A stretch of 45,415 bases of DNA from CAZTZY01 sp964617765 (GCA_964617765.1 CAZTZY010000012.1:1-45415); one strand, 5' to 3'. Counted from the first letter of the stretch, positions 7,524 to 16,346 are shown. Translations and numbers: made by a program. The notes: a model not told the origin generated them from the letters alone.

Positions 7524-9074
7524 GTGTTCTTCTCTATCAAGTACAAAGTATTTTTAGCGATCTTGCTGGCCAATGTGTTATTGGCTTCAGCGATGTTTGG
7601 CTTGAGTCTCTGGAATATCAAGCGCGGTTTTATTGATTACCTGAATCAGGCTGAAGCGCAAAAGCTGGAACCGTTATCACAGGCGTTGGCGGAGGAATAT
7701 AACAGTCAACAGGGTTGGGATCGTTTGCGTAACGAGCGCTGGCGTTGGCGCGAGTTGGTGACTACCTACCTTTTACCCGATAAAAATTCGCCACCGGATA
7801 AGCCAGAAGATTTGCCCGAAGGTATGCCCGACCAGGCGCCGGAAAATTCGCCTGATGCTATGTTCATGCGCGGGCCGCGCCTGCATGAATATCCCCACGA
7901 AGGGCCTCCTCACGAAGGACTTCCCGATGAAGGACATCCCCGTGAAGGTAAAGATAGGGATGGCCCTCGTGGCAAGCCCCGCCTGATGTTGATGTTTAAT
8001 CCCAAGGTTCTGGTGTTAGACGAAAACAAGAATATCATTATCGGCCGTGTACAGGATAAACGTCGCTCAGAATTCAGGCCCATACTGTTGAATCAGCAAG
8101 TCATCGGTTATCTGGGTATCCAGCGTCATCGTGAGTTTACCGGCGAACTGGAAAAGGTGTTTGTTGATAAACAACAGCAAAGCCTGGCTATGATTATGGT
8201 CGGGATGTTATTGCTTTCAGCGTTGATGGCATTGCCATTGGCTATGCATCTGGTGAAACCCATTCGCCAGTTATTGGAAGCAACCCGCTGTTTGATTGCC
8301 GGAAAATTTGCTACACGTATTTCTGTAAAGCAGAAAGATGAACTCGGTCTGTTGGCCGTGGATTTTAATTATCTGGCAAAAACGTTAGAAGAAAACCAGA
8401 CAATTCGCCAGCAATGGATTGCGGATATTTCGCATGAGTTGCGTACGCCACTGGCGGTATTGCAAGGCGAAATCGAGGCAATGCAGGATAATATCCGGCC
8501 ACTGAACCAGCAGAGCCTGGCTTCACTGGAGCAGGAAATCAAACAGCTCAATGCACTGGTGAATGATTTGCATGATTTGAGTGTGTCGGATCTTGGCGGG
8601 CTTTGTTACAAGAAGCACGATGTGGATATTGCTGAAACTATTGAGGCAGTGGTTGAATCTTTCACGCCGGCAATGAATAAAAAGAATATTCGTGCCACGG
8701 TACATGTGATGGCAAGGCCCATTATTTTGGCCGATGAGCAGCGCCTGATGCAGTTGTTTAAAAACCTGATGCAGAATACCTTGCGTTATACTAACGATAA
8801 TGGTGAGTTACATATCTATATTGAAGCTGATAAAAAAACAGCGCAGATACGCTGGCTGGATTCCGCTCCCGGTGTTGATGCTGCAGCTCTGGGTAAATTG
8901 TTTGATCGTTTTTATCGCGTGGAAAACCGCTCCCGCAATCGGGCAGCAGGGGGTAGTGGCCTGGGACTGGCGATTTGCAATAATATTGTGATGGCCCATA
9001 ACGGTACCGTTGAAGCTTGTCAATCTGCTTTGGGTGGTGTTGAAATAAAAATTTCACTGCCGGCAAATGGCTAA
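7524..9074 (+). CDS. baeS: BaeS-type sensor histidine kinase
   Basis: A 516-residue inner-membrane kinase with a GTG start. The order is: membrane helix (about residues 8-30), periplasmic sensor domain (31-210), second helix (212-236), HAMP, HisKA with phospho-His304 in ISHELRTPL, and an ATPase domain with the N box (QNTLRY) and GGSGLGLAI. The G1 box reads DSAPG rather than DxGxG. The partner regulator is BaeR-like, so I name it BaeS by analogy. An insertion at residues 85-155 is rich in Pro, Asp, Glu, His and Gly. It contains four 5-residue repeats P(H/D/R)EGx. That part is not typical of E. coli BaeS and could bind metal ions or polycations. The regulator gene starts 17 bases downstream. 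Confidence 0.87.
   Translation: MFFSIKYKVFLAILLANVLLASAMFGLSLWNIKRGFIDYLNQAEAQKLEPLSQALAEEYNSQQGWDRLRNERWRWRELVTTYLLPDKNSPPDKPEDLPEGMPDQAPENSPDAMFMRGPRLHEYPHEGPPHEGLPDEGHPREGKDRDGPRGKPRLMLMFNPKVLVLDENKNIIIGRVQDKRRSEFRPILLNQQVIGYLGIQRHREFTGELEKVFVDKQQQSLAMIMVGMLLLSALMALPLAMHLVKPIRQLLEATRCLIAGKFATRISVKQKDELGLLAVDFNYLAKTLEENQTIRQQWIADISHELRTPLAVLQGEIEAMQDNIRPLNQQSLASLEQEIKQLNALVNDLHDLSVSDLGGLCYKKHDVDIAETIEAVVESFTPAMNKKNIRATVHVMARPIILADEQRLMQLFKNLMQNTLRYTNDNGELHIYIEADKKTAQIRWLDSAPGVDAAALGKLFDRFYRVENRSRNRAAGGSGLGLAICNNIVMAHNGTVEACQSALGGVEIKISLPANG
7893..7952 (+). repeat. 15-bp tandem repeat coding PHEGx units in the sensor kinase
   Basis: Four in-frame 15-base units encode PHEGP, PHEGL, PDEGH and PREGK (residues 124-143 of the kinase). 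They lie inside the predicted periplasmic sensor domain. Confidence 0.8.
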
Positions 9075-9091
9075 TAGTCCAGGTTAAAATC

Positions 9092-9757
9092 ATGCATATC
9101 CTGATTGTTGAAGATGAAAAAAAACTGGCGCAGTTACTGCAGGATTATCTGCAGCAGAGCGCTTATCAAACTACCATTATTGCTGATGGTGCCGAAGTGG
9201 TTGCCTGGGTGAAATCGAACCCGGTTGACCTGGTGTTGCTGGATATCATGTTGCCGCATAAAGATGGCATGGAAATCTGCAAGGAAATCAGGGTGTTTTC
9301 CAATGTGCCCATTATCATGATGACGGCACGGGTTGATGAGATTGATCGTATCCTTGGTCTGGAAATTGGTGCTGATGATTATATTTGCAAACCTTATAGC
9401 CCGCGCGAAGTGATTGCCAGGGTCAAGGCCATGTTCCGTCGTGGCAAAATGCAGGAGCAGGCGGATGCATCAGGTGTATTGCAATTAAACAAGGATAACC
9501 TAACTATAATCATTAATGGCAAAACACTGGAGCTGACGGCTGTCGAGTTTCAGATTGTCTCTGTGCTAATGGCGCATCCCGGACGCATTTTTTCGCGCTC
9601 ACAATTGATGGAATCCATTTACGCAGATTACCGTGTAGTCAGTGACCGTACTATTGATAGCCATATCAAAAAGGTACGCAAGAAAATTCATGAACTTTCA
9701 CCGGAAAACGAGTTCATACATTCAGTCTATGGTGTGGGTTATAAAATTGAATGGTAA
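9092..9757 (+). CDS. baeR: BaeR-type response regulator
   Basis: A 221-residue OmpR/PhoB-family regulator. The receiver domain occupies residues 1-118, with phospho-acceptor D51 in LLDIMLPHKDG. A winged-helix DNA-binding domain follows from about residue 130 (LELTAVEFQIVSVLMAHPGR, then SDRTIDSHIKKVRKKI). EIDRILGLEIGADDYICKPYSPREV is almost the E. coli BaeR sequence, a regulator of the envelope stress response. It is cotranscribed with the kinase gene. The downstream Spy/CpxP-like gene is a plausible target or operon member. Confidence 0.9.
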   Translation: MHILIVEDEKKLAQLLQDYLQQSAYQTTIIADGAEVVAWVKSNPVDLVLLDIMLPHKDGMEICKEIRVFSNVPIIMMTARVDEIDRILGLEIGADDYICKPYSPREVIARVKAMFRRGKMQEQADASGVLQLNKDNLTIIINGKTLELTAVEFQIVSVLMAHPGRIFSRSQLMESIYADYRVVSDRTIDSHIKKVRKKIHELSPENEFIHSVYGVGYKIEW

Positions 9758-9837
9758 TTTATCCTTATTCGAGCCATATTTTTTGCACAATGTTGTTACA
9801 TACTAAAAATGAGTTCAAATCACAGAGGGTTTTAAAA

Positions 9838-10227
9838 ATGAAAAAAATACTGGTTTTTGTTATTACATTGTTTGCTGCATCCAGCCTGTTAGCCAACGAG
9901 GGTATGGGAAATGCTGAAGGTGGAGGCAAGGATGGCAAAAGGCATCAGATGGCACAATTGAACCTGACCGATGCGCAGAAAACACAGATGAAAGCCTTGC
10001 GTGAAAAACATGTGGCTGAAAGGCAAGCCATGCAAGAAAAACATAAGGCTGCAATCAAGGCAATTTTGACCGCTGAACAATGGGAAAAATTCCAGACTAT
10101 GAGGCCTAAAAGACCCGGCATGGAAGAAGGTATGAATAGTGAAGGTGGGAATAAAGGCGGCAATAAAGGCGGCAACGGAATGCGCGGTAAAAGAAATATG
10201 GAAGGTGAAGAATCTGATCGGGAATAA
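9838..10227 (+). CDS. CpxP/Spy-like periplasmic protein with Gly-Asn-rich tail
   Basis: A 129-residue protein from the ATG at 9838, preceded by AGAGGG. It has a signal peptide (MKKILVFVITLFAASSLLA). LNLTDAQKTQMKAL and ILTAEQWEKF are LTxxQ motifs of the Spy/CpxP chaperone family. The middle is a highly charged helix (residues 50-85). The tail is low complexity (GGNKGGNKGGNGMRGKR). Known relatives bind unfolded periplasmic proteins and are induced by BaeSR or Cpx; a position 80 bases after baeR supports the same role here. Residues of the N-terminal helix are Met-, His- and Lys-rich. Confidence 0.8.
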   Translation: MKKILVFVITLFAASSLLANEGMGNAEGGGKDGKRHQMAQLNLTDAQKTQMKALREKHVAERQAMQEKHKAAIKAILTAEQWEKFQTMRPKRPGMEEGMNSEGGNKGGNKGGNGMRGKRNMEGEESDRE

Positions 10228-10238
10228 CCCGGCTACAT

Positions 10239-10268
10239 GGTTATTCGGGGATAATTCTCCGGATAACC
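10239..10268. terminator. possible bidirectional hairpin between convergent genes
   Basis: GGTTATTCGGGGA and TCTCCGGATAACC form a 13-base stem with two G-T-type imperfections around TAAT. It covers the stop codon of the convergent fthC and lies 12 bases after the CpxP-like stop. No U-run follows on either strand, so termination is only suggested by its position. Confidence 0.4.
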
Positions 10269-10828
10269 GATTGGTCAGTAACAATAATGCTTAGCGGTAT
10301 ATCCCAGTTATCATTGTGCAACTCTACAACCTCCTGAAAATGATGTGCCAGACCAATTAACAAGGGTTTTTTCCGCCACAGGAATTTCTTTTTAAAAGCA
10401 AAGGTTTTGTCGTAATAGCCTCCTCCCATGCCCAGTCTATTGCCGTATTTGTCAAAGGCAACCAGAGGCACAAGTACAATATCAAGATCGGGTGCTGCGC
10501 GTTGTTGTCTGCCAACAGGTTCGGGTATGCCAAAGATATTTTTCTGTAAACAGTTAGTGAAATGAAAATTTTTAAAGCGTATATGGCCAGTTGTTAATAC
10601 TTCAGGCAAATAGAGTTTTTTCCCCAGTTTTTGTAGTTCCTGCAGAAAAAATAATGGACTGATTTCGCCATCGTTGGGCCAGTAGGCAGCAATATGCCGC
10701 GCCCTTTTGAAGGCAGGCAGTTGACGTAATTGTTGGGCTAATTGTTGTGCGGCAAGTCGTTGAGCTTGATGATTCAAGCAGCGGCGTTGTGTGCGAAGGG
10801 TTTTGCGAATAACGGATTTGCTTAACAT
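10241..10828 (-). CDS. fthC: 5-formyltetrahydrofolate cyclo-ligase
   Basis: A 195-residue enzyme (YgfA/FthC) that converts 5-formyl-THF to 5,10-methenyl-THF using ATP. The N-terminal basic helix (KSVIRKTLRTQRR) and the C-terminal family signature RLGMGGGYYDKTFAF are present, with PLVAFDKYGNRLG before it. In gammaproteobacteria this gene normally sits downstream of the 6S RNA gene and may be made from the same transcript. That arrangement is kept here: the 6S RNA ends 22 bases before the start codon. Confidence 0.92.
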   Translation of the reverse strand: MLSKSVIRKTLRTQRRCLNHQAQRLAAQQLAQQLRQLPAFKRARHIAAYWPNDGEISPLFFLQELQKLGKKLYLPEVLTTGHIRFKNFHFTNCLQKNIFGIPEPVGRQQRAAPDLDIVLVPLVAFDKYGNRLGMGGGYYDKTFAFKKKFLWRKKPLLIGLAHHFQEVVELHNDNWDIPLSIIVTDQSVIRRIIPE

Positions 10829-10850
10829 AAGACTTGTTCAGAAAGAAGGA

Positions 10851-11031
10851 GGACTCCCCAGAATACCGCCGCCAGATTGGCCCTTGAACCCAAAGGTTCA
10901 AGGCGGAGGCAATGTTGCAAATCAGGCTTTCCGGCGGGCGGACATGCACAACATCACGAAACAAAGCTTCCTGGGTATTAAAGAATCGGCTCGAGGACTT
11001 TACTAACTAGCAAATATCCCAGAGAGTCACT
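10851..11031 (-). ncRNA. ssrS: 6S RNA
   Basis: On the minus strand this 180-base region has the hallmarks of gammaproteobacterial 6S RNA, which binds sigma70 RNA polymerase in stationary phase. The ends pair over 14 bases: GACTCTCTGGGATA with TATTCTGGGGAGTC. Near the 3' end is the signature hairpin GCCTTGAACC-TTT-GGGTTCAAGG followed by GGCGGCGG, as in E. coli. The 5' half contains GAGCCGAT and the large central bubble region. It lies between zapA and fthC, the conserved location. A candidate -10 box, TATTCT, is at 11039-11044 on the minus strand. Ends are good to within a few bases. Confidence 0.93.
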
Positions 11032-11162
11032 GAGTATTAGAATAGCCAAAGAAGTTATTTATAGCCAGAATAAAACCGGAATTTAATGTTAATGAATTTG
11101 CCAGTCTCGGCTGGTTATTTATAAAGGCATGTACTAGCAAAAATGAAACGTAAGCGCAGTGT

Positions 11163-11480
11163 TTACATTTCCAGTTGTTTGAACCTTGTCAGGGCACTAT
11201 CAAGTTTCTGGTTGACTCTGGTCAATTGTTCGCTGGAGCCGGATTGCTGAGAGGAGTTTTGTGACTGGGCCTGTAATAATTCATGCGACAGGTTGAGAGC
11301 TGTCATGATGGCAATGCGCTCCAGGCCAATCACTTTGCCGTTTTCACGGATTTTGCGCATTTGTTTATCAAGATGCTGTGCTGCCTGAATGAGACTGTTT
11401 TCTTCTTCGGGAGGACAGGCAATCTGGTATTCCTTGCCCATAATCAGAACAGAAACTTTGTTGGTGGCTTCGTTACTCAC
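11163..11480 (-). CDS. zapA: cell division protein ZapA
   Basis: A 105-residue protein that crosslinks FtsZ filaments at the division site. The N-terminal domain (VSVLIMGKEYQIACPPEEE) and the helix with HLDKQMRKIRENGKVIGLERIAIMTALNLSHELL match the family. A C-terminal coiled coil follows. Its ATG overlaps the stop codon of the upstream zapB-like gene by 4 bases, so translation is probably coupled. The 6S RNA gene follows. Confidence 0.93.
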   Translation of the reverse strand: MSNEATNKVSVLIMGKEYQIACPPEEENSLIQAAQHLDKQMRKIRENGKVIGLERIAIMTALNLSHELLQAQSQNSSQQSGSSEQLTRVNQKLDSALTRFKQLEM

Positions 11481-11686
11481 GCATGTTGCTCCAGGGATTT
11501 AAGGCGAGTAATCATCGCTTCAATTTTAGCGCGTGCCAGCTCATTTTTTTCAACCAGCTTTGAACGCTCGAGTGTCCAGTTGGACGCTTTGTTTTTAAGC
11601 GCGGTATTTTCATTATTCAGCCGTTCACAAAGTTTAATGAGTTCATCAACTTTGTCTTCAAGGCTTTTGTGTTCTTGCGCATCCAT
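11477..11686 (-). CDS. ZapB-like small coiled-coil protein (TIGR02449 type)
   Basis: A protein of about 69 residues (from MDAQEHKS at 11686; an alternative ATG is at 11698). It is almost entirely one coiled coil: SLEDKVDELIKLCERLNNEN, then LKNKASNWTLERSKLVEKN and ARAKIEAMITRLKSLE. This is the pattern of the TIGR02449 proteins found directly upstream of zapA in Pseudomonas-like genomes, with a likeness to the FtsZ-ring factor ZapB. A role in division is inferred from size, structure and overlap with zapA. Confidence 0.8.
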   Translation of the reverse strand: MDAQEHKSLEDKVDELIKLCERLNNENTALKNKASNWTLERSKLVEKNELARAKIEAMITRLKSLEQHA

Positions 11687-11800
11687 AATCAGTAACATAG
11701 GTTGGAAATACTGTTAACAATATAGTGTTCTGTACAGGGAGGGTCAATGTTTTGTTGTGAACAAGGTGCAGCATAATGGCGGCAATGCTAGGATACATTA

Positions 11801-11829
11801 TTGATAAAATACGGTGCGGATTTTACAAA
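11801..11829 (+). promoter_or_regulatory. candidate sigma70 promoter for the ygfB operon
   Basis: TTGATA (11801-11806) and TACAAA (11824-11829) are 17 bases apart, ahead of ygfB in the divergent intergenic region. The -35 match is good and the -10 match is moderate. This is a reading by eye only. Confidence 0.35.
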
Positions 11830-11897
11830 ATAGCCACCACCCCAAGGTTTTTTCGGGTAACTATTTCTGATTGTTTACGTTTTTTGAGAGTTTTTGC

Positions 11898-12536
11898 ATG
11901 AATACAACCAATAAAGTTCGTCGATTGGCCTTTGATGAGGTCTGTGATTTGTTTGTGGTGATTGGAGCGCATAATTCCCCGGCCGAAATGCACGGTTTGC
12001 TAGTGGGGCAATTGGCGGCGGGCAAGCGCATGAATCATGCTGAATGGCTGGAGGAGGCGCGCGAGTTTATTGATACTGATCAGGTGTTTACCAAGGATCA
12101 GGAAGAGCAGCTGCAATTTGTGTATATGGCTACATTAACGGCATTGGCCGATGATGAATTGGGGTTTTATCCCTTGTTGCCGCCCGATGATACCGAGATG
12201 GAAGAGCGATTAAATTCGCTGGGATTATGGAGCCAGGGTTTTTTGGCGGGGTTTGCCCTGGTGGAAAAATCGATTGGCGAGGTGCCGGAAGTGGTGAATG
12301 AGGCGCTCAATGATCTTGCAGCGATAGCCCATTTGGGAATGAATGAAAGCGAGGACTGGGACGCGTCGGCCGATGACGATTATATGCAAATCGTTGAATA
12401 TGTACGTTTGGCGGCAATGAATACCTTCCTTGAATATGCCGTAGCTGATGTTGAAAGGCATTTGCCAGAAACCGGTAATACCACCGATGAGTATTTGTCG
12501 GCACAAAGTTTATTTAAAACTCGCCAATTGCATTGA
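11898..12536 (+). CDS. ygfB: UPF0149 (YgfB/YecA) family protein
   Basis: A 212-residue acidic protein. AHNSPAEMHGLLVGQLAAG and LGLWSQGFLAGFAL are conserved signatures of UPF0149. In Pseudomonas aeruginosa a YgfB protein is reported to affect expression of the beta-lactamase ampDh3 and resistance; whether that holds here is unknown. I chose ATG 11898 (MNTTNKVRRL) because the family starts there; an upstream in-frame ATG gives nine hydrophobic residues without homology. It is the first gene of the ygfB-pepP-ubiH-ubiI-like operon, and pepP begins 14 bases after its stop. Confidence 0.9.
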   Translation: MNTTNKVRRLAFDEVCDLFVVIGAHNSPAEMHGLLVGQLAAGKRMNHAEWLEEAREFIDTDQVFTKDQEEQLQFVYMATLTALADDELGFYPLLPPDDTEMEERLNSLGLWSQGFLAGFALVEKSIGEVPEVVNEALNDLAAIAHLGMNESEDWDASADDDYMQIVEYVRLAAMNTFLEYAVADVERHLPETGNTTDEYLSAQSLFKTRQLH

Positions 12537-12550
12537 ATCTGGTTGCTGCC

Positions 12551-13867
12551 ATGAAGATTGATACCAAAGAGTTTATCCAGCGGCGCAAACGCCTTATGGC
12601 AGATATGGGGCCAAACACGATTGCTATTATTCCGTCGGCCAATGAAATCATTCGTAATAATGATGTGCATTATGCGTTTCGCCAGGACAGTGATTTTTAT
12701 TACCTCACAGGTTTTAATGAGCCTAACTCTGTCGCAGTGTTTATTCCTGGGCGGGATCATGGTGAATATGTGTTGTTTTGCCGTGATCGTGATCCGGCGC
12801 GTGAATTGTGGGATGGCTATCGTGCCGGTGCAGAGGGTGCCTGTGAAATCTATAAGGCGGATGATGCATTTCCTGTTACCGATATTGACGATATTTTGCC
12901 CGGGCTCATCGAAGGCAAGACGAGTGTTTATTATGCCATGGGCAGGCACAAGGAGTTTGATAGCCAGGTGATGGGCTGGATTAATTCCATTCGTGCTAAC
13001 ACGCGTTCTGGGTCGCAACCGCCAGGAGAGTTTGTTGATCTCGATCACCTTTTGCATGATTTGCGTTTGTATAAATCCCCGGCAGAAGTGAAAGTGATGA
13101 GCGAAGCTGCTGCCATATCAACTCGTGCACATAAACGAGCAATGCAGTTTTGTGGGGCAGGCAAATATGAGTATCAATTGGAAGCGGAAATCCTGCACGA
13201 ATTTAACCGGTCTGGTGCCCGGCTTTCTGCGTATTCCAGTATTGTCGGTGGCGGTGCCAATGCCTGTATTTTGCACTATATTAATAATTCAGAAATATTG
13301 AATGATGGTGACCTGGTGTTGATTGATGCCGGTTGTGAATTTGATTATTACGCTTCGGATATAACACGTACATTTCCTGTTAGTGGAAAATTCTCGCCGG
13401 AACAAAAAATTATTTATCAGTTGGTGCTCGACGCTCAATTGGCGGCCATTGCTGCCGTAAAGCCGGGTAATCACTGGAATGATCCGCACGACGCTACAGT
13501 ACGTGTGATTACCAAGGGCTTGCTGGATATCGGTTTATTAAAAGGGGATTTGACAACATTAATTAAGACAGAAGCCTATAAAACTTTTTATATGCACCGT
13601 GCAGGACATTGGTTAGGCATGGATGTGCATGATGTGGGTGATTATAAAGTAGGTGGCGAATGGCGTGTGCTGGAAGCTGGCATGGCTCTTACGGTAGAAC
13701 CGGGTATTTATATTGCCAGGGATAATATGGATGTAGATGTCAAATGGCGTGGTATTGGTGTGCGTATTGAAGATGATGTCATTGTTACCAAAGAAGGTTG
13801 TCTGGTGCTTACCGAGGCTGCCCCTAAAACTGTTGCTGATATTGAATCTTTAATGGCGGCAGTATGA
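12551..13867 (+). CDS. pepP: Xaa-Pro aminopeptidase PepP
   Basis: A 438-residue metallopeptidase of the M24B family that removes an N-terminal residue next to proline. The N-terminal aminopeptidase P domain (FIQRRKRLM, DFYYLTGFNEP) is followed by the pita-bread catalytic domain. The dinuclear metal ligands are visible: two Asp in LIDAGCEFDYYASDITRTFP, His in HRAGHWLGMDVHD, and Glu in LTVEPGIYIA and VRIEDD. The start at ATG 12551 matches the E. coli enzyme; an in-frame TTG at 12533 overlapping the ygfB stop is less likely. Its stop overlaps the ubiH start (ATGA). Confidence 0.95.
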   Translation: MKIDTKEFIQRRKRLMADMGPNTIAIIPSANEIIRNNDVHYAFRQDSDFYYLTGFNEPNSVAVFIPGRDHGEYVLFCRDRDPARELWDGYRAGAEGACEIYKADDAFPVTDIDDILPGLIEGKTSVYYAMGRHKEFDSQVMGWINSIRANTRSGSQPPGEFVDLDHLLHDLRLYKSPAEVKVMSEAAAISTRAHKRAMQFCGAGKYEYQLEAEILHEFNRSGARLSAYSSIVGGGANACILHYINNSEILNDGDLVLIDAGCEFDYYASDITRTFPVSGKFSPEQKIIYQLVLDAQLAAIAAVKPGNHWNDPHDATVRVITKGLLDIGLLKGDLTTLIKTEAYKTFYMHRAGHWLGMDVHDVGDYKVGGEWRVLEAGMALTVEPGIYIARDNMDVDVKWRGIGVRIEDDVIVTKEGCLVLTEAAPKTVADIESLMAAV

Positions 13868-15090
13868 GTTTGCATGAAGTCGATATTGCAATCATTGGCG
13901 GTGGCATGGTGGGTGCAAGTCTTGCGGCACTTTTGCCCGAGCATTTTAATATCATGGTGGTGGAAAGTTTCTCATTACCTGCGCAGGAAAAGGAAGCACC
14001 GTTGTATCAGCCCAGCTACGATGCGCGTTCCAGCGCTTTGTCGCATAGCACTTATGAGATTTTCCAGGAAGCCGGTGTTTGGCCGCTGCTGCAAAAATAT
14101 GTACAGCCTATTCATCGTGTTCATGTTTCTGATAAGGGATATTGGGGTTCAAGCCTGTTAAGTGACCAGCAAGAATCCCTGCAAGCTTTAGGTTATGTGG
14201 TAGAGAATGCCTGGCTGGGACGTTCATTGTTGCATGTCTTGCAACAAAAAAATAATGTGCAATTTTGTTGCCCCGCTACTGTAGAGAAAGTGAAACCCAT
14301 CTCTGATGGCACTGAGCTGCTGATAAAAGAGGGTGATGAAATCAAGCGTGTACATGCCAAACTCGCCGTGATTGCAGATGGCGCACGTTCTGGCATTTGT
14401 CAGGCGTTAGGCATACACACCGAAACCACAGCTTATGGGCATACGGCAATAGTGGCCAATGTGAGCACATCGGAAAATCATCATGGCGTAGCCTATGAGC
14501 GATTTACCGACTCAGGGCCGATGGCATTATTGCCGTTGTCGCCAATAGAAGATGACAGGGCACGATCAGCATTGATATGGACAATGCCCACCGATGAGGC
14601 AGAAGACCTGATGCTGGATAGTGATGAAATATTTCTGAAAAAATTACAGGCGCGTTTCGGTTATCGACAAGGTCAATTTTTGAAAGTCGGGAAGCGCCAC
14701 GCTTATCCGTTAATGTTGAGTATGGCAACTGAGCAGGTTCGGCAACACATTGTTGTGTTGGGAAATGCTGCCCACAGTTTGCATCCTGTCGCCGGGCAAG
14801 GTTTTAATCTGGCATTGAGGGATGTAAAAGCCTTGTGTGGGGTATTGCAAAAGGCCGATGAAGATTGTTTGCCAATTGGAGAGTTGGCTCAACTAGAGAT
14901 GTATCTGGCAGCACAGCGAGAAGATCAGTATCTAACCATGGCATTCAGCGATGTACTGCCACAATTATTCGCTCGTAAACAACGCTGGATCGCAGCAGGC
15001 CGCGGTTTGGGTTTGTTGGGTCTGGAGTTAATGCCAAGCGTGAAATCCTCTTTCGTACGATTTGCAACAGGTATGCGGGCAGGCCTATAA
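13864..15090 (+). CDS. ubiH: 2-octaprenyl-6-methoxyphenol hydroxylase UbiH
   Basis: A 408-residue FAD monooxygenase of aerobic ubiquinone synthesis. It has an N-terminal FAD-binding motif (VDIAIIGGGMVGASLA), DGARSGICQALG in the middle, and the signature GNAAHSLHPVAGQGFNLALRD that marks the UbiH/UbiF/UbiI group. It comes directly after pepP, the position of ubiH in E. coli and Pseudomonas, which decides between the paralogues. Translation is probably coupled through the ATGA overlap. Confidence 0.92.
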   Translation: MSLHEVDIAIIGGGMVGASLAALLPEHFNIMVVESFSLPAQEKEAPLYQPSYDARSSALSHSTYEIFQEAGVWPLLQKYVQPIHRVHVSDKGYWGSSLLSDQQESLQALGYVVENAWLGRSLLHVLQQKNNVQFCCPATVEKVKPISDGTELLIKEGDEIKRVHAKLAVIADGARSGICQALGIHTETTAYGHTAIVANVSTSENHHGVAYERFTDSGPMALLPLSPIEDDRARSALIWTMPTDEAEDLMLDSDEIFLKKLQARFGYRQGQFLKVGKRHAYPLMLSMATEQVRQHIVVLGNAAHSLHPVAGQGFNLALRDVKALCGVLQKADEDCLPIGELAQLEMYLAAQREDQYLTMAFSDVLPQLFARKQRWIAAGRGLGLLGLELMPSVKSSFVRFATGMRAGL

Positions 15091-15110
15091 ATGCTTATCA
15101 GGGCTCAAAA

Positions 15111-16346
15111 ATGAATGCAATGATTCCGGAATTTGATATTGCCATTATAGGTGCAGGTATTGCCGGTTCTGCTTTGGCCTGTGCATTGCGTAATACGAAT
15201 TTGCGAGTGGCATTAATAGAGGGCAGTGAATTTCCTGCAGCGGCACCTGTATGTGAAAGTGCCATCGATGGTTTTGATGCCAGGGTAAGTGCCCTGACAT
15301 TAAGCACCAAAGCCTTTCTGGAAAATATAGGTATCTGGCAGCAGGTGGCGGTGTTACGCGCTGAAGCATTCAGTGATATGCAGGTATGGGACGCTGAAGG
15401 AACGGGTGAAATTGCCTTTAGTGCGAGTGAAATTGGTGAAAATTATCTCGGATATATCGTCGAAAATCGCGTGCTGGTTTATGCGTTGCTAGAAAGCCTG
15501 AAAATGGCACCCAATATAAAACTACTGGATAAAGCCCGGGTGATATCAGTGACGCCAGTGCATGAAAAAGCATTCCGGCAATATCATATCGAGCTGGATA
15601 AAGGTTTGGAAATCAAGGCGGAGCTGGTTGTTGGTGCTGATGGTGCGCAATCGTTCATTCGGCAAACGTTCGATTTTAAAACGCGTGAATGGGATTATGG
15701 TCATCATGCGATAGTGTGTACTATCCAGACGGAAAAAAATCATCATAAAACGGCATGGCAGCGGTTTATGCCAACCGGGCCATTGGCATTGTTGCCATTA
15801 TCAGTGTCGCAAGAAGCACCAGCGCATTACTGTTCTATTGTATGGTCGGCGCAATTGCGCGAAGCCGAGCGTTTGATGGCGATGAGCGATGGCGATTTCC
15901 TTAAAGCCATATCACAAGCTACAGAGAAAAAGTTAGGCGAGGTTATCAATACCAGTCGTCGTTTCAGTTTTCCCTTGCGCCAGCGGCATGCCGTGGAGTA
16001 TGTCAAAGAGGGAGTCGTGCTGATTGCTGATGCGGCACATACCCTGCATCCCCTGGCCGGTCAGGGGATAAATCTTGGTTTGCAGGATGTCATGGTGTTG
16101 GCGGAAGAATTACTGAGGGCGACGCAACTTGAACATCGCATCAGTGATATGCGGGTATTATCGCGTTACCAGCGTCGGCGTAAAGGCGAAAACCTGTTAA
16201 TGATGGGTGTCATGGAGGGTTTTAAACGCCTCTTTGAACAACAATCGTTATTGGTGCGCTGGGTACGTAATCGCGGCATGTTGCAGGTCGCCCAACATAA
16301 CCTGATAAAAAAACAGTTAATCAAACAGGCCATGGGTTTGCGCTAG
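15111..16346 (+). CDS. UbiH/UbiF/UbiI-family FAD hydroxylase (UbiI/VisC-like)
   Basis: A 411-residue paralogue of the preceding gene, 20 bases downstream. It has FDIAIIGAGIAGSALACAL, VGADGAQSFIRQ and IADAAHTLHPLAGQGINLGLQDV. By position it corresponds to ubiI (visC), the C5-hydroxylase of the ubiquinone pathway. In several gammaproteobacteria the hydroxylases have broadened specificity, so UbiF/Coq7-type activity cannot be excluded. Its last segment, RGMLQVAQHNLIKKQLIKQAMG, is typical of the family. It ends the operon. Confidence 0.87.
   Translation: MNAMIPEFDIAIIGAGIAGSALACALRNTNLRVALIEGSEFPAAAPVCESAIDGFDARVSALTLSTKAFLENIGIWQQVAVLRAEAFSDMQVWDAEGTGEIAFSASEIGENYLGYIVENRVLVYALLESLKMAPNIKLLDKARVISVTPVHEKAFRQYHIELDKGLEIKAELVVGADGAQSFIRQTFDFKTREWDYGHHAIVCTIQTEKNHHKTAWQRFMPTGPLALLPLSVSQEAPAHYCSIVWSAQLREAERLMAMSDGDFLKAISQATEKKLGEVINTSRRFSFPLRQRHAVEYVKEGVVLIADAAHTLHPLAGQGINLGLQDVMVLAEELLRATQLEHRISDMRVLSRYQRRRKGENLLMMGVMEGFKRLFEQQSLLVRWVRNRGMLQVAQHNLIKKQLIKQAMGLR

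Noticed and set aside
10602..11006. Open reading frames on both strands overlapping the fthC-zapA gap
   Set aside because: They lie across fthC and the 6S RNA and have no family likeness; the RNA structure explains the sequence better.
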